From Bacteroidales bacterium (GTDB lineage: Bacteria > Bacteroidota > Bacteroidia > Bacteroidales > UBA932): 64,000 nt of DNA. The notes beneath the pieces are model-generated. The model had not been told where the DNA came from. It made no database searches and saw only the letters and a program-made list of their open reading frames with translations. Below, one piece after another: positions 64,000 to 64,000 of the stretch (the stretch's first letter is position 1; each line of letters begins with the position of its first letter). Position numbers and translations under genes: made by a program. Location of the stretch: contig JAFZRX010000005.1 of NCBI GenBank assembly GCA_017619675.1, forward strand, positions 1 to 64,000, read 5' to 3'.

Positions 64000-64000
64000 C

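Overview
The window looks like chromosomal DNA of a gut- or rumen-type member of the order Bacteroidales (phylum Bacteroidota). Three things point there: two SusC/SusD outer-membrane pairs, a six-gene Na+-NQR operon, and many copies of the Bacteroidota promoter (TTG or TTTG, 19-20 bases, then TAnnTTTG) with almost no Shine-Dalgarno sites. Species cannot be named from sequence alone.

Layout. 1-5.8 kb: tRNA-Asp, an orphan PqqD-like protein, uvrA and a Stealth-type sugar phosphotransferase, then a Mfa2/FimB-like lipoprotein. 5.8-13.5 kb: a secreted GH51 arabinofuranosidase downstream of nqrABCDEF. 13.5-18.7 kb: a PcrA/UvrD helicase and an M16 peptidase. 18.7-37.2 kb: a saccharide-utilisation region with two tandem carboxylesterase lipoproteins, two SusCD pairs, a DUF4493-like lipoprotein, xylB-xylA and a GH43 enzyme. 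A second GH51 and a serine hydrolase lie at 42.5-45.6 kb and a GH2 enzyme at 57.8-59.6 kb. Together these suggest use of arabinose-, xylose- and possibly glucuronate-containing plant polysaccharide: enzymes release sugars, SusCD import oligosaccharides, and XylA/XylB feed xylose to the pentose phosphate pathway. 37.2-56.2 kb is mostly housekeeping: trmD, a DUF349 protein, yidC, yggS, lpxB, surE, gapA, a C1 peptidase, a phosphatidylserine synthase, a CDF metal exporter, an aminotransferase, RNA modification enzymes and tRNA-Cys. 56.3-63.1 kb is accessory-like, with a REP-associated tyrosine transposase (RAYT) and four long palindromic repeats.

Main points of interest. (1) The RAYT gene is bracketed by two direct copies of a ~110-bp imperfect palindrome; a third inverted copy abuts a truncated gene, and a fourth, diverged copy has the same ends but another core. 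(2) The whole 5' leader of the lipoprotein gene at 27310 folds back on its own start codon. (3) A probable ~110-nt small RNA with its own promoter and terminator lies at 37285-37393. (4) A 12-bp-arm palindrome covers the -7 element of the CDF exporter promoter. (5) Several genes have promoter elements only 4-7 bases from the start codon, implying leaderless or nearly leaderless mRNAs. (6) A 26-bp stem runs from the tRNA-Cys acceptor strand into its terminator.
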